Assembly (NCBI GenBank): GCA_035254305.1
Contig: DATFAS010000010.1
Coordinates: 6,628 to 70,627 of the forward strand
From: DATFAS01 sp035254305
GTDB lineage: Bacteria > Bacillota > Bacilli > Aneurinibacillales > RAOX-1
DNA: 64,000 bases
Reading direction: 5' to 3'
Part shown: in pieces, positions 24,600-33,200 of the stretch
Numbering within the stretch: the stretch's first letter is position 1
How the letters are laid out: every line of letters begins with the position of its first letter
Made by a program: the position numbers and the translations under genes
Notes under the pieces: generated by a model
The model's database searches: none
The model's input: the letters and a program-made list of their open reading frames with translations, nothing else
Told to the model about the DNA's origin: nothing

Positions 24600-24689
24600 G
24601 CCCTGAAATATCCTCCTTTTTATTTACACTTGATAGCAATATAGTCGTCTGTCAAGTAGAGATCTCCCCGAAGGGTCTATTCATCCAAT
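24600..24689 (-). promoter_or_regulatory. Structured 5' leader of secDF
   Basis: Between the predicted start and secD the minus-strand leader can form competing structures. ACTTGA pairs with TCAAGT around a segment ending ATATTGCTA, while AGCAATATT at the extreme 5' end is complementary to that same segment. A CCCTTCGGGG hairpin lies between. It also contains a 10-codon ATG-to-TGA frame (24652-24684) without a ribosome site. I know no Rfam leader that matches. Confidence 0.45.
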
Positions 24690-24695
24690 ATTGCT

Positions 24696-24725
24696 ATTAT
24701 AGCCATCAAAAAAAAAGCATGTCAA
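24696..24725 (-). promoter_or_regulatory. Consensus-like promoter of secDF
   Basis: On the minus strand TTGACA (24720-24725) and TATAAT (24696-24701), both perfect, are separated by 18 bp with an A/T-rich spacer. Confidence 0.85.
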
Positions 24726-24770
24726 TTCACACATTGTGCTATTGGTTATTATTTCATAAATAATGACAAA

Positions 24771-25013
24771 TTAATTAAAGTCTCCTTGATAAATCCTCAT
24801 GGTTAACCAATTCATAAATTTGGTCACTCTTAGTGAATAAATATCACCTACGATTTGATGAAGAGCAGGAACCTCCTTCTTGTATGAACTCACAATACAC
24901 TCCCAAATTTCTTCTGCACTAACCTGTTCATATCCAAGTAAATGAAACTCCTCAGCTTTACTTTCACAAACCATTTTCACTTGCTGCTTTAAGGTGTACA
25001 AGCTGGCATGCAT
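24771..25013 (-). CDS. comN: ComN-type post-transcriptional regulator (YrzD)
   Basis: Encodes 80 residues of the ComN/YrzD family. B. subtilis ComN promotes accumulation of comE mRNA and interacts with DivIVA. The helical N-terminus (SLYTLKQQVKMVCESKAEEF), EEIWECIVSSY and the C-terminal LRVTKFMNWLTMRIYQGDF are characteristic. The ATG at 25013 follows GGGAGAG. The order secDF, comN, spoVB is the same as in B. subtilis. The promoter of secDF lies just after its stop codon. Confidence 0.82.
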   Translation of the reverse strand: MHASLYTLKQQVKMVCESKAEEFHLLGYEQVSAEEIWECIVSSYKKEVPALHQIVGDIYSLRVTKFMNWLTMRIYQGDFN

Positions 25014-25055
25014 TTCTATTTCTCTCCCTTAGTAAGTCATGTCCGAATTGTCCAT

Positions 25056-25084
25056 GCATATGTATTTGGTATGGTGCATTTTAA
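25056..25084 (+). promoter_or_regulatory. Possible SigE-type promoter of spoVB
   Basis: GCATATG (25056-25062) resembles the SigE -35 and CATTTTAA (25077-25084) partly resembles the -10, with 14 bp between them, about 35 bp upstream of spoVB. The -10 match is weak. Confidence 0.3.
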
Positions 25085-25117
25085 GTTTTCCTAGATGAAG
25101 AAAGCGGGTATTATAAG

Positions 25118-26698
25118 ATGACGAAACAATCTTTCTTTAAGGGTACACTTATATTGGTTATGGCAGGCCTGATCACTAAATTATTGGGGTTTGTTAATCG
25201 AATTTTTCTCTCTAGAATCATCGGTGCAGAGGGAATGGGATTATATCAAATGGCTGTTCCGACCCTTTACTTAGTGATTACCCTTACTCAATTTGGACTA
25301 CCTATTGCCATTTCCAAGATGGTCGCGGAAGCAAACGCAAAAAATCAGCCTCAAAAAATTAGGGCCATACTAAAAATTGCTCTAGCTTTAGTAAGTATTC
25401 TAAGTTTAATTTTTACAACGGCTATGATCATCTGTGCGCCACTTATCGCCAAGCATCTATTAACAGATGCAAGGACCTATTATGCCTTAATAGGGATTGC
25501 ACCGATTGTACCGATTGTAGCTATTTCCTCTATCCTACGAGGCTACTTTCAAGGGAAACAGAATATGATCCCTTCAGCAAGCTCACAAGTCATTGAGCAA
25601 TTCGTACGAATATTTGCTGTACTATTTCTAGCTAATTACTTTCTTCCTAAGGGAGTCGAATATGCAGCGGCTGCAGCTATGGTTGGAGTCATCATTGGAG
25701 AGTTCTGCGGCACATTAAATTTATTATATCAGTTTCGGAAAACAAAATGGAAAAAAAGAGTTTGGAACCGATCCAACTTCCTCTCTTCTTTTCAAAATCA
25801 AATGGATACATGGAAGGGATTATTACGGATTGCCCTTCCAGTCACCTCTGGTCGCCTCATTGGTTCCCTAACCTTCTGGGCAGAGCCTATTATTGTTGCC
25901 CAAAGTCTAGCATTAGTAGGAATGGCAACAACTGGGGCAACTGCTTTTTATGGAGAATTACAGGGAATGGCCATTCCCTTGATGACATTTCCCACATTTT
26001 TCACCTACTCACTTTCCGTTTCCTTAATCCCCGCAGTAGCTGAGGCCCATGCGAAGAAAAATTGGCGAATGGTTTATAGGCGAATCTATCAATCACTAAG
26101 AATTGCACTTGTCATTGGTGCACCTTTTACCGTCATTCTATTTATATTCGCGGAGTCTTTAGGAACAGTCATTTATGGTTCAGCACATGTTGGGATGCTT
26201 ATGAAGCAAATGGTTCCATTTTTTCTTTTACTTTATTTCCAAGGGCCATTAGCTGCGGCATTACAAGGATTAGATCACGCCCAAGTAGCCATGAAGAATT
26301 CCATCTATGGTGCGATTTTAAAAACCATCGCAATCTATGTACTAGCGACACAACCAATCTTTGGTCTTTATGGGGTGACGATGGCCATTAGTATCGGTGT
26401 AGTCATTGTCACACTCCTTCATTTCTTTAGTATTGCAAAAATTACTGGCTTCACATTTGAGATCTGGGATGTAATAAAAGTAGGAGGGGCCATGTTAGCT
26501 ATGGGGTGTTTTGGCTCCCTCCTTCAAAATCTTCTTCCATCTGAATTGGACTTATCTAATCGATTAATCCTATCCATCATTGGTTCATTGTTGTTTTATC
26601 TTATTCTTTTGCTTCTCTTAAGGGTGTTAGGTAAACAAGATATAGAAAGGATCCCTTTAATCGGAAAGCGGTTATCTCCATTTTTTCGGATGCGTTAG
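25118..26698 (+). CDS. spoVB: Stage V sporulation protein B, MOP-superfamily flippase
   Basis: Encodes 526 residues of a polytopic protein with about 14 membrane segments (polysaccharide transporter/MurJ-like). SpoVB is needed for spore cortex synthesis in B. subtilis and probably flips lipid-linked peptidoglycan precursors in the mother cell. The N-terminal FFKGTLILVMAGLITKLLGFVNRIF and EGMGLYQMAVPTLYLVIT are typical of the family (only part of each need match). The ATG at 25118 has a rather poor ribosome site (GCGGG). It is the only plus-strand gene in this stretch besides yrzE-like, diverges from comN and overlaps the end of the DUF421 gene by 4 bp. Confidence 0.93.
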   Translation: MTKQSFFKGTLILVMAGLITKLLGFVNRIFLSRIIGAEGMGLYQMAVPTLYLVITLTQFGLPIAISKMVAEANAKNQPQKIRAILKIALALVSILSLIFTTAMIICAPLIAKHLLTDARTYYALIGIAPIVPIVAISSILRGYFQGKQNMIPSASSQVIEQFVRIFAVLFLANYFLPKGVEYAAAAAMVGVIIGEFCGTLNLLYQFRKTKWKKRVWNRSNFLSSFQNQMDTWKGLLRIALPVTSGRLIGSLTFWAEPIIVAQSLALVGMATTGATAFYGELQGMAIPLMTFPTFFTYSLSVSLIPAVAEAHAKKNWRMVYRRIYQSLRIALVIGAPFTVILFIFAESLGTVIYGSAHVGMLMKQMVPFFLLLYFQGPLAAALQGLDHAQVAMKNSIYGAILKTIAIYVLATQPIFGLYGVTMAISIGVVIVTLLHFFSIAKITGFTFEIWDVIKVGGAMLAMGCFGSLLQNLLPSELDLSNRLILSIIGSLLFYLILLLLLRVLGKQDIERIPLIGKRLSPFFRMR

Positions 26699-27225
26699 CG
26701 ATCTTTCTTATCTAAGAAGATTCTTCCATTCCGATCAATACTGCAATAAGCTACTTCTTTAAAACGATGAACCCCATGGTTCTGAACTTGATTTTTTAGC
26801 CAAAACCTTGTTTTTCCTAGCTTTTCCAAGTTTGTATCAAGAACTTTTCCATCTAAAATAAGAGGTAAAGGCAGCTTTTGCTCAGGAGGTAAGGAAACAG
26901 CCGTGTCCATTAAGCCCATTTCAACATCTGCATATTGTACGTTCAATGGTTTCGTTACTTTCCCGGGAAAAGATTTCAGAATGCTTTTTCTTCGTGAAAA
27001 AACCATGATGAGTAGATGCAAAGCAAGTATTAGAACAATTGGCAAAAAATTAACTATTAAGGGCTGCCTAGGATGGTAAATAGCTAGAACAGAGAATTCT
27101 GTAACCATAAAAGCAACCAATAAATCTGTTAGTGTTAGTTTACGGTTCTTTGTGAATGTTTTTGTTACTAACAGGATTAACCCATAAAAAAAAAGCGTAC
27201 GCAATAGTAGGATTACCACTTCCAT
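26695..27225 (-). CDS. DUF421 membrane protein (YetF/YrbG-like)
   Basis: Encodes 176 residues. Three hydrophobic segments (about 4-20, 33-50 and 58-76) are followed by a soluble DUF421 domain with LPLPLILDGKVLDTNLEKLG and a C-terminal CSIDRNGRIFLDKK. Family members such as YetF and YrbG have no firm role, although related DUF421 proteins affect spore germination in Bacillus. The protein is shorter than YetF (about 230). B. subtilis yrbG lies next to spoVB at this place. The ATG at 27225 follows GAAGGAGG. Its end overlaps the spoVB stop on the other strand. Confidence 0.8.
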   Translation of the reverse strand: MEVVILLLRTLFFYGLILLVTKTFTKNRKLTLTDLLVAFMVTEFSVLAIYHPRQPLIVNFLPIVLILALHLLIMVFSRRKSILKSFPGKVTKPLNVQYADVEMGLMDTAVSLPPEQKLPLPLILDGKVLDTNLEKLGKTRFWLKNQVQNHGVHRFKEVAYCSIDRNGRIFLDKKDR

Positions 27226-27304
27226 TGGAATCCTCCTTCTACCCTAGCGGTTAGTTTCTATTTTGGGCAAGAAGGGATTATTCTATGTGTAATTTGTATT
27301 CCAA

Positions 27305-28276
27305 CTACATCCAGCGCCGTTTTTTAAATATATACAACATGGTAGTAGTGATGATTAACATGAAAAGGCTAATGATCCCAATGGTCCATTCATGATGCTC
27401 GTATGGAAGATCTACGTTCATTCCGAAAAATCCTGTTATGAAGGTTAATGGCATCATGATGGTTGAGATAATCGTCAACACCCGCATAATTTCAGTTGTC
27501 TTCGCACTCACTATGGAATAATAAGTGTCCATCGCACCATTCACTAGATCACGGAATGTCTCTGTTGAATCAACGATCCTCTCCAAGTGATCAACAAGAT
27601 CGATATAGAATGGAATATTTTCTTCTCGGATATCAAACGACATCCTTCCATTCAAATTGGCAAAAATTCTCCTTTGGGGTAGAATCACTCTTCGAATGAG
27701 TATGATCGTTCGTTTCAGTGCTAAAAACTCTTCCGTAATTTCCTCTACTTCATGATCATAAATTTCGTCTTCAAGCTCATCAATACGAACGCTAATCCGA
27801 TCCATAATAGGAAAATACTCATCAGTAATTCCATCTACAATATTATAGAGCAAATAATCAGGCCCACGATTCATATACTCTTTGCTCTTAAGGCTCGAAG
27901 CCGCGATCTTCCCAATGGTGTGCATAGGGCTTTTATGTATCGTTACAATGTAGTTAGGGCCTAGGAAAACGTTCAACTCTAATGTTGTAATCTCATTATC
28001 ACTTTCTTCATTATATCGAAGGGAATGAAATACGAAAAAGTAATAATCCTCATAATCGTCAACCTTTGCTCTTGGGCTTACATGTAAACAATCCTCAATC
28101 GCTAACGGGTGGAAATTAAAAATTTGAGCAATATAGTGTAATTCTTCATTTCCAATGTCATAGAGATCTATCCATAATAAATCCTCTGGGGATTTTAAAA
28201 AATCCTCAACTTGATTTAGGTCCATATCATGGTACATTTGTTGTTCTGAATGGTTATAGAAATATGTTTTTATCAT
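27305..28276 (-). CDS. corA: CorA-family magnesium/divalent cation transporter
   Basis: Encodes 323 residues from the ATG at 28274-28276, chosen because GGGGGGAAA lies 4 bp before it; an in-frame start 39 bp upstream falls inside the terminator of the antiporter gene. A long N-terminal cytoplasmic domain, about 260 residues, is followed by two C-terminal membrane segments. The CorA signature GMN is present (FFGMNVDLPYE) between them. The C-terminus is basic (FKKRRWM). It probably forms the usual pentameric Mg2+ channel. It is an addition to the spoVB-yrbG-yrzE order known from B. subtilis. Confidence 0.92.
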   Translation of the reverse strand: MIKTYFYNHSEQQMYHDMDLNQVEDFLKSPEDLLWIDLYDIGNEELHYIAQIFNFHPLAIEDCLHVSPRAKVDDYEDYYFFVFHSLRYNEESDNEITTLELNVFLGPNYIVTIHKSPMHTIGKIAASSLKSKEYMNRGPDYLLYNIVDGITDEYFPIMDRISVRIDELEDEIYDHEVEEITEEFLALKRTIILIRRVILPQRRIFANLNGRMSFDIREENIPFYIDLVDHLERIVDSTETFRDLVNGAMDTYYSIVSAKTTEIMRVLTIISTIMMPLTFITGFFGMNVDLPYEHHEWTIGIISLFMLIITTTMLYIFKKRRWM

Positions 28277-28301
28277 CAAATTTCCCCCCGAAGAAAACAT
28301 T

Positions 28302-28330
28302 GAAGAGAGGACCACTAGGGTCCTCTCTTC
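28302..28330 (-). terminator. Terminator between the antiporter gene and corA
   Basis: A perfect 12-bp stem (GAAGAGAGGACC and GGTCCTCTCTTC) with a five-base loop, followed on the minus strand by AATGTTTTCTTC. It separates the two transcription units. Confidence 0.8.
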
Positions 28331-28385
28331 ATAATAGACAAGCAGGGTTCACATTTCAAATGTTAATCAGCTTTTCTATTTGTTT

Positions 28386-29633
28386 TTAATGATTTTTCTC
28401 CTGCAAGACAAGGCCAAGCTTCTTAGCCACAAACCCGGTAGTGCTAGCCTGTACTAAAATCGTAATTAAAATAGCTAAGAAAGTAACGGAGGATATAATA
28501 TCTCCATATTGAATCCCTGTGGCAACAATCATTCCTGAAAGAGCTGCAGGTATGACTCCCGTTTCACGAACCCAAAACATAAATAATATGTCTTTCCAAC
28601 TCCATTTAGCTAACCGATCAGGTAAAGCACAAATGAGTACGGTAAGTGGACGGGCAATAAACATGAAGATCAGGATCAATAGCAAGCCCTTCCATCCATA
28701 TTTCATTAGGACAGTGAAATTAACCTGTGTACCTAAAAGCATAAAAATCAACGTTCTCATGATCAGGCTGAAGGTTTCTCCGAAATATTGCAAATGCTCT
28801 GTTGCCTTTTCATGGATTTCTAGTTTAAAAATTTTGGGATTCCCAGAGAAAACTCCTGCTGTAAAAGTCGCCATAAACCCACTAGCTCCAATAGATGAAG
28901 CAAATAGATAAGAACCAATAGCCATTAAGGCTCCCACTAATTGTGCGTGACTTTGAAAAAAACCTAGAGGATGCTTTGACTTCAGAAGTAACCCAATAGC
29001 TCCAATCAAAGCTCCTACAAGTAAACCTCCTCCTGCTTGAACAACAAATTCCCGTACACCAGATCCTAGTGAAAACTCGGAATGGGACATGATCATTCCG
29101 AGTACAGTGAAGGTGAGAATGGAACCTGTAGCATCATTGAAGGCAGACTCACTCTCTACTGTTTGCCGAACACTCTCTTTTATTTTTACCTGTTTAAAAA
29201 CAGGGATTAATGTAGCCGGGTCTGTTGAGGCGATAATGGAAGCAATTAAAAATGCATACAACAACGGGATATGAAATACATAATGAGCTGCTACGCCCAC
29301 TACAACAGCCGTCACAATAACACCGGGAACAGCAAGAAGGGTGATTGTAACCCATACCTTCTTTAATATGGAGACATCAATTCCTCTTCCTCCATCAAAG
29401 AGAATTAAGATCGACCCTAACATAATAATAAATTGATTCGATAACGAATCTCCCGGTTCTAAGACCAAATGAAGCCCGGAAGGGCCAATGAGCATTCCAA
29501 CAATCATGAAAAGTGCTACATCTGGAATCCGAAATTTCTCCGAAATTTTCATTGCTACAATTCCAAAAATAAATACCGTAGTCAGCATCCAAAGCTCATG
29601 CTCAACTACTTGAATTACATTAGATGTTTCCAT
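28386..29633 (-). CDS. Cation:proton antiporter, CPA1/NhaP-type
   Basis: Encodes 415 residues with about 12-13 membrane segments. The ion-binding motifs of CPA1 exchangers are visible: ASTDPATLIPVF and the paired-acid ESAFNDATGSIL. These antiporters move Na+ or K+ out in exchange for H+ and support pH and salt homeostasis; the ion cannot be assigned here. There is no C-terminal TrkA or CBS regulatory domain. The ATG at 29633 has TGGAGGAC upstream. A strong terminator follows, so it is monocistronic. It lies divergently from the yrzE-like gene. Confidence 0.88.
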   Translation of the reverse strand: METSNVIQVVEHELWMLTTVFIFGIVAMKISEKFRIPDVALFMIVGMLIGPSGLHLVLEPGDSLSNQFIIMLGSILILFDGGRGIDVSILKKVWVTITLLAVPGVIVTAVVVGVAAHYVFHIPLLYAFLIASIIASTDPATLIPVFKQVKIKESVRQTVESESAFNDATGSILTFTVLGMIMSHSEFSLGSGVREFVVQAGGGLLVGALIGAIGLLLKSKHPLGFFQSHAQLVGALMAIGSYLFASSIGASGFMATFTAGVFSGNPKIFKLEIHEKATEHLQYFGETFSLIMRTLIFMLLGTQVNFTVLMKYGWKGLLLILIFMFIARPLTVLICALPDRLAKWSWKDILFMFWVRETGVIPAALSGMIVATGIQYGDIISSVTFLAILITILVQASTTGFVAKKLGLVLQEKNH

Positions 29634-29814
29634 ACTTGTCCTCCATCTAGATAGTCATAAATAATCAGAATTTCCTTAATATGTAACTAAATTATATTAT
29701 TCTTTCATTATATACAATCGCAAGAAATCAGTCTATTTATCACTTGTCATAAACGAATGCCTCCTATCATAGATTGTACAAGATATCACTAAAAAATAAG
29801 GAGGTCATGCACTT

Positions 29815-30192
29815 ATGAAATCTGTTGTTGCGTCCTCATCTCCTATTTTGACAGGAATTGTAGCAACCCTAGTTTTAATGCTGCTCGGTTCTGTTGTTAC
29901 CTCTCTTTTCCTACAATTCAGTTCTATCACAGAGATGAAGATGCCTATTTTCACTTATCTAGTCAATGGGATTAGTCTATTTATCGGAGGGCTATTGGCT
30001 GGCAAAAAAGGTGGGCAAAAAGGATGGTATTTCGGTGGGCTGACAGGTATAAGCTATTTCATCTTGTTAGTGCTGATTGGTTTCCTTGCTTATGATATTA
30101 CCCCAAAACTTAATGCTCTAGTCTACTTTACTTTTTCCTTCCTTATTGGTGCCTTTGGTGGAATTTTCGGTGTGAATATGGCTAATAAATAA
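29815..30192 (+). CDS. yrzE: TIGR04086 family membrane protein (YrzE-like)
   Basis: Encodes 125 residues with four hydrophobic segments and little else. It matches the four-helix TIGR04086 family, including ISLFIGGLLAGKKGGQKGW and LIGAFGGIFGVNMA. The role is unknown. B. subtilis YrzE lies next to yajC (yrbF) in the same way. The ATG has AAGGAGGT at 9 bp. It is transcribed toward yajC and shares a bidirectional terminator with it. Confidence 0.85.
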   Translation: MKSVVASSSPILTGIVATLVLMLLGSVVTSLFLQFSSITEMKMPIFTYLVNGISLFIGGLLAGKKGGQKGWYFGGLTGISYFILLVLIGFLAYDITPKLNALVYFTFSFLIGAFGGIFGVNMANK

Positions 30193-30218
30193 ACGGAACC
30201 CTACGGGTTCCGTTTATT
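30188..30218. terminator. Bidirectional terminator between yrzE-like and yajC
   Basis: A perfect 14-bp stem (AATAAACGGAACCC and GGGTTCCGTTTATT) with a three-base loop and U-rich ends on both strands. It serves both convergent genes. Confidence 0.85.
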
Positions 30219-30225
30219 CTATTCA

Positions 30226-30606
30226 CTATTTATCATTATCCGTTTCAGTCGTATTTTCGCTTGTTGTTTCCTTGCTATCTTTCGTTTCCTTTTTACTTAC
30301 GCTAGGGTTCGGGTTCGAAGATGCTACTTGGTTAATAGCCCCTCTTTCTATGGTAATTCTGGTTGCTTCAGAAATCTTCAGGATCGCGGTATCCTCTTTT
30401 AATTCTACGATTGTCCCATGAATCCCTCCAATGGTCACAACCTTATCGCCTTTCTTTAATTCCGAAAGCATAGAATTACGCTGTTTCTGCTTCTTTTGCT
30501 GAGGACGAATCAACAAGAAATAAAAAATGGCAAACATCAGCACAAGAGGAAGTACAGATCCTAGAAATCCCCCTCCTGCAGTTGCTCCTTCCGCTAGTTC
30601 AAACAT
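30226..30606 (-). CDS. yajC: Preprotein translocase subunit YajC
   Basis: Encodes 126 residues. An N-terminal Gly-rich segment leads into one membrane helix (VLPLVLMFAIFYFLLIRPQ), then the cytoplasmic YajC domain with LKKGDKVVTIGGIHGTI. The C-terminal 30 residues are a Ser/Thr/Lys/Glu-rich tail, longer than in E. coli YajC. YajC associates with SecDF. The ATG at 30606 follows AAGGAGGGG. It is downstream of tgt (14 bp), as in most bacteria. Confidence 0.93.
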   Translation of the reverse strand: MFELAEGATAGGGFLGSVLPLVLMFAIFYFLLIRPQQKKQKQRNSMLSELKKGDKVVTIGGIHGTIVELKEDTAILKISEATRITIERGAINQVASSNPNPSVSKKETKDSKETTSENTTETDNDK

Positions 30607-30620
30607 GTAAAAACCCCTCC

Positions 30621-31751
30621 TTAAAATGATCTTTCTTTACTAAGTCCATATTGGGCAAAAAACTCATTACGAAAATCCATCAATCGATCATCCATAATAG
30701 CTTGTCTAACCTTCTCCATTAATCTTAGCAAGAAATGCAAGTTATGGTAGGATGTTAATCGAGGTCCAAAAATTTCATCTGCATGGAAGAGATGTCGAAT
30801 ATAGGCTCGTGTATAATTACGGCAGGTATAACAATCACATGCAGGATCTAATGGTGTAAAATCTCGTTTGTATTTAGCATTTCGAATTACCAATCTTCCC
30901 TGACTTGTCATACAGGTACCATTCCGTGCAATTCGTGTTGGAAGCACACAATCGAACATATCAATTCCCCGAATGGCTCCATCAATGAGGGCATCGGGTG
31001 ACCCAACTCCCATCAAGTATCGGGGCTTATTCGTTGGTAGAAGAGGAACCGTATATTCAAGTACCTCATCCATTAACTCCTTTGGTTCTCCTACGCTTAA
31101 TCCACCTACAGCATAGCCCGGTAGATCAAATGCAACTAATTCCTTGGCACTCTGTTCGCGGAGTTCTCGGTACATCCCTCCCTGAACAATTCCAAATAAG
31201 GCTTGCTTGTCTAGTCGTTTATGTGCCTTGATACATCGTTCTAGCCAGCGAGTTGTGCGTTCTAATGAATTCTTCACGTATTCATATTCAGCAGGATAAG
31301 GCGCACACTCATCAAATGCCATCATAATATCGGATCCCAAGGAATTCTGGATTGCCATGGCTTCCTCTGGGCCAATAAATAGCTTCTCGCCACTTAGATG
31401 AGATCTAAAGTGAACTCCTTCTTCTTCAATCCTTCGTAAATTACTCAGACTAAACACCTGAAATCCACCGCTATCTGTTAGAATCGGTCGATCCCAGTTC
31501 ATAAACTTATGCAAGCCACCAGCTTCTTCCACAATATCTGGACCAGGTCGTAAGAATAGATGGTATGTATTGCTTAAGATGATTTGAGCATCCATCTCCT
31601 TAAGCTCTTCAGGACTCATAGCCTTCACCGTAGCTAAAGTACCCACAGGCATGAAAATAGGTGTCTCAATCGTACCATGCGGTGTATGTAATCTACCCCG
31701 GCGAGCGCCTGTCTGCTTGCATGTTTTAATTAGCTCATATTTGACTGCCAA
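30621..31751 (-). CDS. tgt: Queuine tRNA-ribosyltransferase
   Basis: Encodes 376 residues. Tgt exchanges guanine-34 for preQ1 in tRNAs with GUN anticodons. The catalytic Asp regions are LTDSGGFQVFSL and GIDMFDCVLPTRIARNG. The zinc site is CDCYTCRNYTRAYIRHL with a downstream His in SYHNLHFL. The start is TTG at 31749-31751 with GGAGGA at 8 bp; no ATG fits as well. It is followed by yajC and preceded by queA, the standard queuosine order. Confidence 0.96.
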   Translation of the reverse strand: MAVKYELIKTCKQTGARRGRLHTPHGTIETPIFMPVGTLATVKAMSPEELKEMDAQIILSNTYHLFLRPGPDIVEEAGGLHKFMNWDRPILTDSGGFQVFSLSNLRRIEEEGVHFRSHLSGEKLFIGPEEAMAIQNSLGSDIMMAFDECAPYPAEYEYVKNSLERTTRWLERCIKAHKRLDKQALFGIVQGGMYRELREQSAKELVAFDLPGYAVGGLSVGEPKELMDEVLEYTVPLLPTNKPRYLMGVGSPDALIDGAIRGIDMFDCVLPTRIARNGTCMTSQGRLVIRNAKYKRDFTPLDPACDCYTCRNYTRAYIRHLFHADEIFGPRLTSYHNLHFLLRLMEKVRQAIMDDRLMDFRNEFFAQYGLSKERSF

Positions 31752-31843
31752 AGTAAAATTCCTCCACTCTTTCTTTCAAACATTATACTATAAATTTCCT
31801 TCCTAGGAAAACTGTTTGACTTGACTGGCATTTTGGGACCAAA

Positions 31844-32872
31844 TCAAATAATAAGCATGGCATCTCCAAAGCTGAAAAAGCGGTATTGTTGCTCGACAGC
31901 TTCCTTATAAGCTTGTAGAATACTCTCTCTACCTGCTAAGGAACTTACTAGCATAACCAATGTTGATTTTGGTAAGTGGAAATTCGTTAATAAAGCGTCA
32001 ACAACGGTGAAGGAATATCCAGGGTAGATGAAAATATCTGTCCATCCGGATGTAGGAATGATTTTCCCCTCATTTTCCTTGCCAATGGTCTCAAGCGTTC
32101 TCGTAGCTGTCGTACCCACAGCTAACACACGATTCCCTCTAGCTTTAGCCTGGTTAATTTTCTCCGCATTCTCAGCTGTTACCGAATAGTACTCCGCATG
32201 CATGTGATGTTCGAATATGTTCTCTACTTGTACAGGACGGAAAGTACCAAGACCAACATGTAATGTAACATAAGCGATTTCAATTCCTGCCCTGCGAATT
32301 TGCTCTAAATATTCCTCTGTAAAATGCAGACCTGCAGTAGGTGCCGCAGCCGACCCAGGATTCCTAGCAAAAACCGTTTGGTACCGTTCTGCATCCTCTA
32401 GCTGCTCATGTATATACGGAGGCAAAGGCATCCTACCTAATTCATCAAGAATTTCATTAAAGATTCCTTGAAACTCAAATCGAATGAGCCTTCCACCAAC
32501 CTCAGTGGTTGCTTCAACGATTCCTATTAACCTTCCTTCTCCAAAAGAAAGGACACTCCCAGGCTTCACTCTTTTCCCTGGTTTAACCAGAACTTCCCAT
32601 GTATTATTCTCAAGTTGTTTAAGCAGCAAAAGCTCTACCTTAGCTCCCGTATCCTGCTTCACCCCAAATAATCTGGCGGGAATCACCCTTGTATCATTTA
32701 AAACCAAAACATCCCCTGCCTCTAAGAAGGTAAGAAGGTCCTTGAAGGACCTATGCTCAGTCTCCCCAGAATTCTTATGCAAAACAAGAAGCTTCGATGC
32801 GCTTCTGTCCTTCAATGGGGTTTGGGCAATGAGTTCTTCTGGCAAATCAAAATCAAATAAATTAACATCCAC
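31844..32872 (-). CDS. queA: S-adenosylmethionine:tRNA ribosyltransferase-isomerase
   Basis: Encodes 342 residues, the full length of QueA, which adds the epoxycyclopentane ring from SAM to preQ1 in tRNA. Typical stretches are FDFDLPEELIAQTPL at the N-terminus, DVLVLNDTRVIPARL, SAAAPTAGLHFT and LLTNFHLPKSTL. The start is GTG at 32872 with TGAGGATG upstream. It lies 92 bp before tgt; the products act one after the other. Confidence 0.96.
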   Translation of the reverse strand: MDVNLFDFDLPEELIAQTPLKDRSASKLLVLHKNSGETEHRSFKDLLTFLEAGDVLVLNDTRVIPARLFGVKQDTGAKVELLLLKQLENNTWEVLVKPGKRVKPGSVLSFGEGRLIGIVEATTEVGGRLIRFEFQGIFNEILDELGRMPLPPYIHEQLEDAERYQTVFARNPGSAAAPTAGLHFTEEYLEQIRRAGIEIAYVTLHVGLGTFRPVQVENIFEHHMHAEYYSVTAENAEKINQAKARGNRVLAVGTTATRTLETIGKENEGKIIPTSGWTDIFIYPGYSFTVVDALLTNFHLPKSTLVMLVSSLAGRESILQAYKEAVEQQYRFFSFGDAMLII

Positions 32873-32981
32873 TTTTTAATCATCCTCAATTTTATCTAGT
32901 CATACTGCTTCTATTCTTAGTGTAGCAATTATTGGCAATCCCCATACTCTCCTGCAGTCAGCCACTATGTATCGAAAAATT

Positions 32982-33200
32982 TTACTTAAAGAGGCGTAGG
33001 AGATACATCACTAGGGATAGCACGACACTAAGGATAATACTTGTCATCACCGGAAAATAAAAACGGAAATTCTCCTTTTCCACAACAATATCTCCTGGTA
33101 ATCGGCCCAGATGAAGAAACCGCCCACCAAATTGCCAAAGCAACCCAATGATAATCATGATCATACCGCCAATTACAAGAAGCTTGGCCACAGGGTTCAT
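32982..33200 (-). CDS. DUF2905 small membrane protein
   Basis: Encodes 72 residues with two hydrophobic segments (about 5-25 and 45-68) and a central RFLHLGRLPGDIVVEKEN between them. This is the DUF2905 family, often encoded between ruvB and queA in Bacillales. Function is unknown. The ATG has GGAGGT at 9 bp and overlaps the ruvB stop by 4 bp, so it is co-translated with ruvB. Confidence 0.88.
   Translation of the reverse strand: MNPVAKLLVIGGMIMIIIGLLWQFGGRFLHLGRLPGDIVVEKENFRFYFPVMTSIILSVVLSLVMYLLRLFK

Noticed and set aside
29634..29814. Promoters in the divergent region between the antiporter gene and yrzE-like
   Set aside because: Several TATAAT-like hexamers occur on both strands, but none has a convincing -35 at the correct distance.
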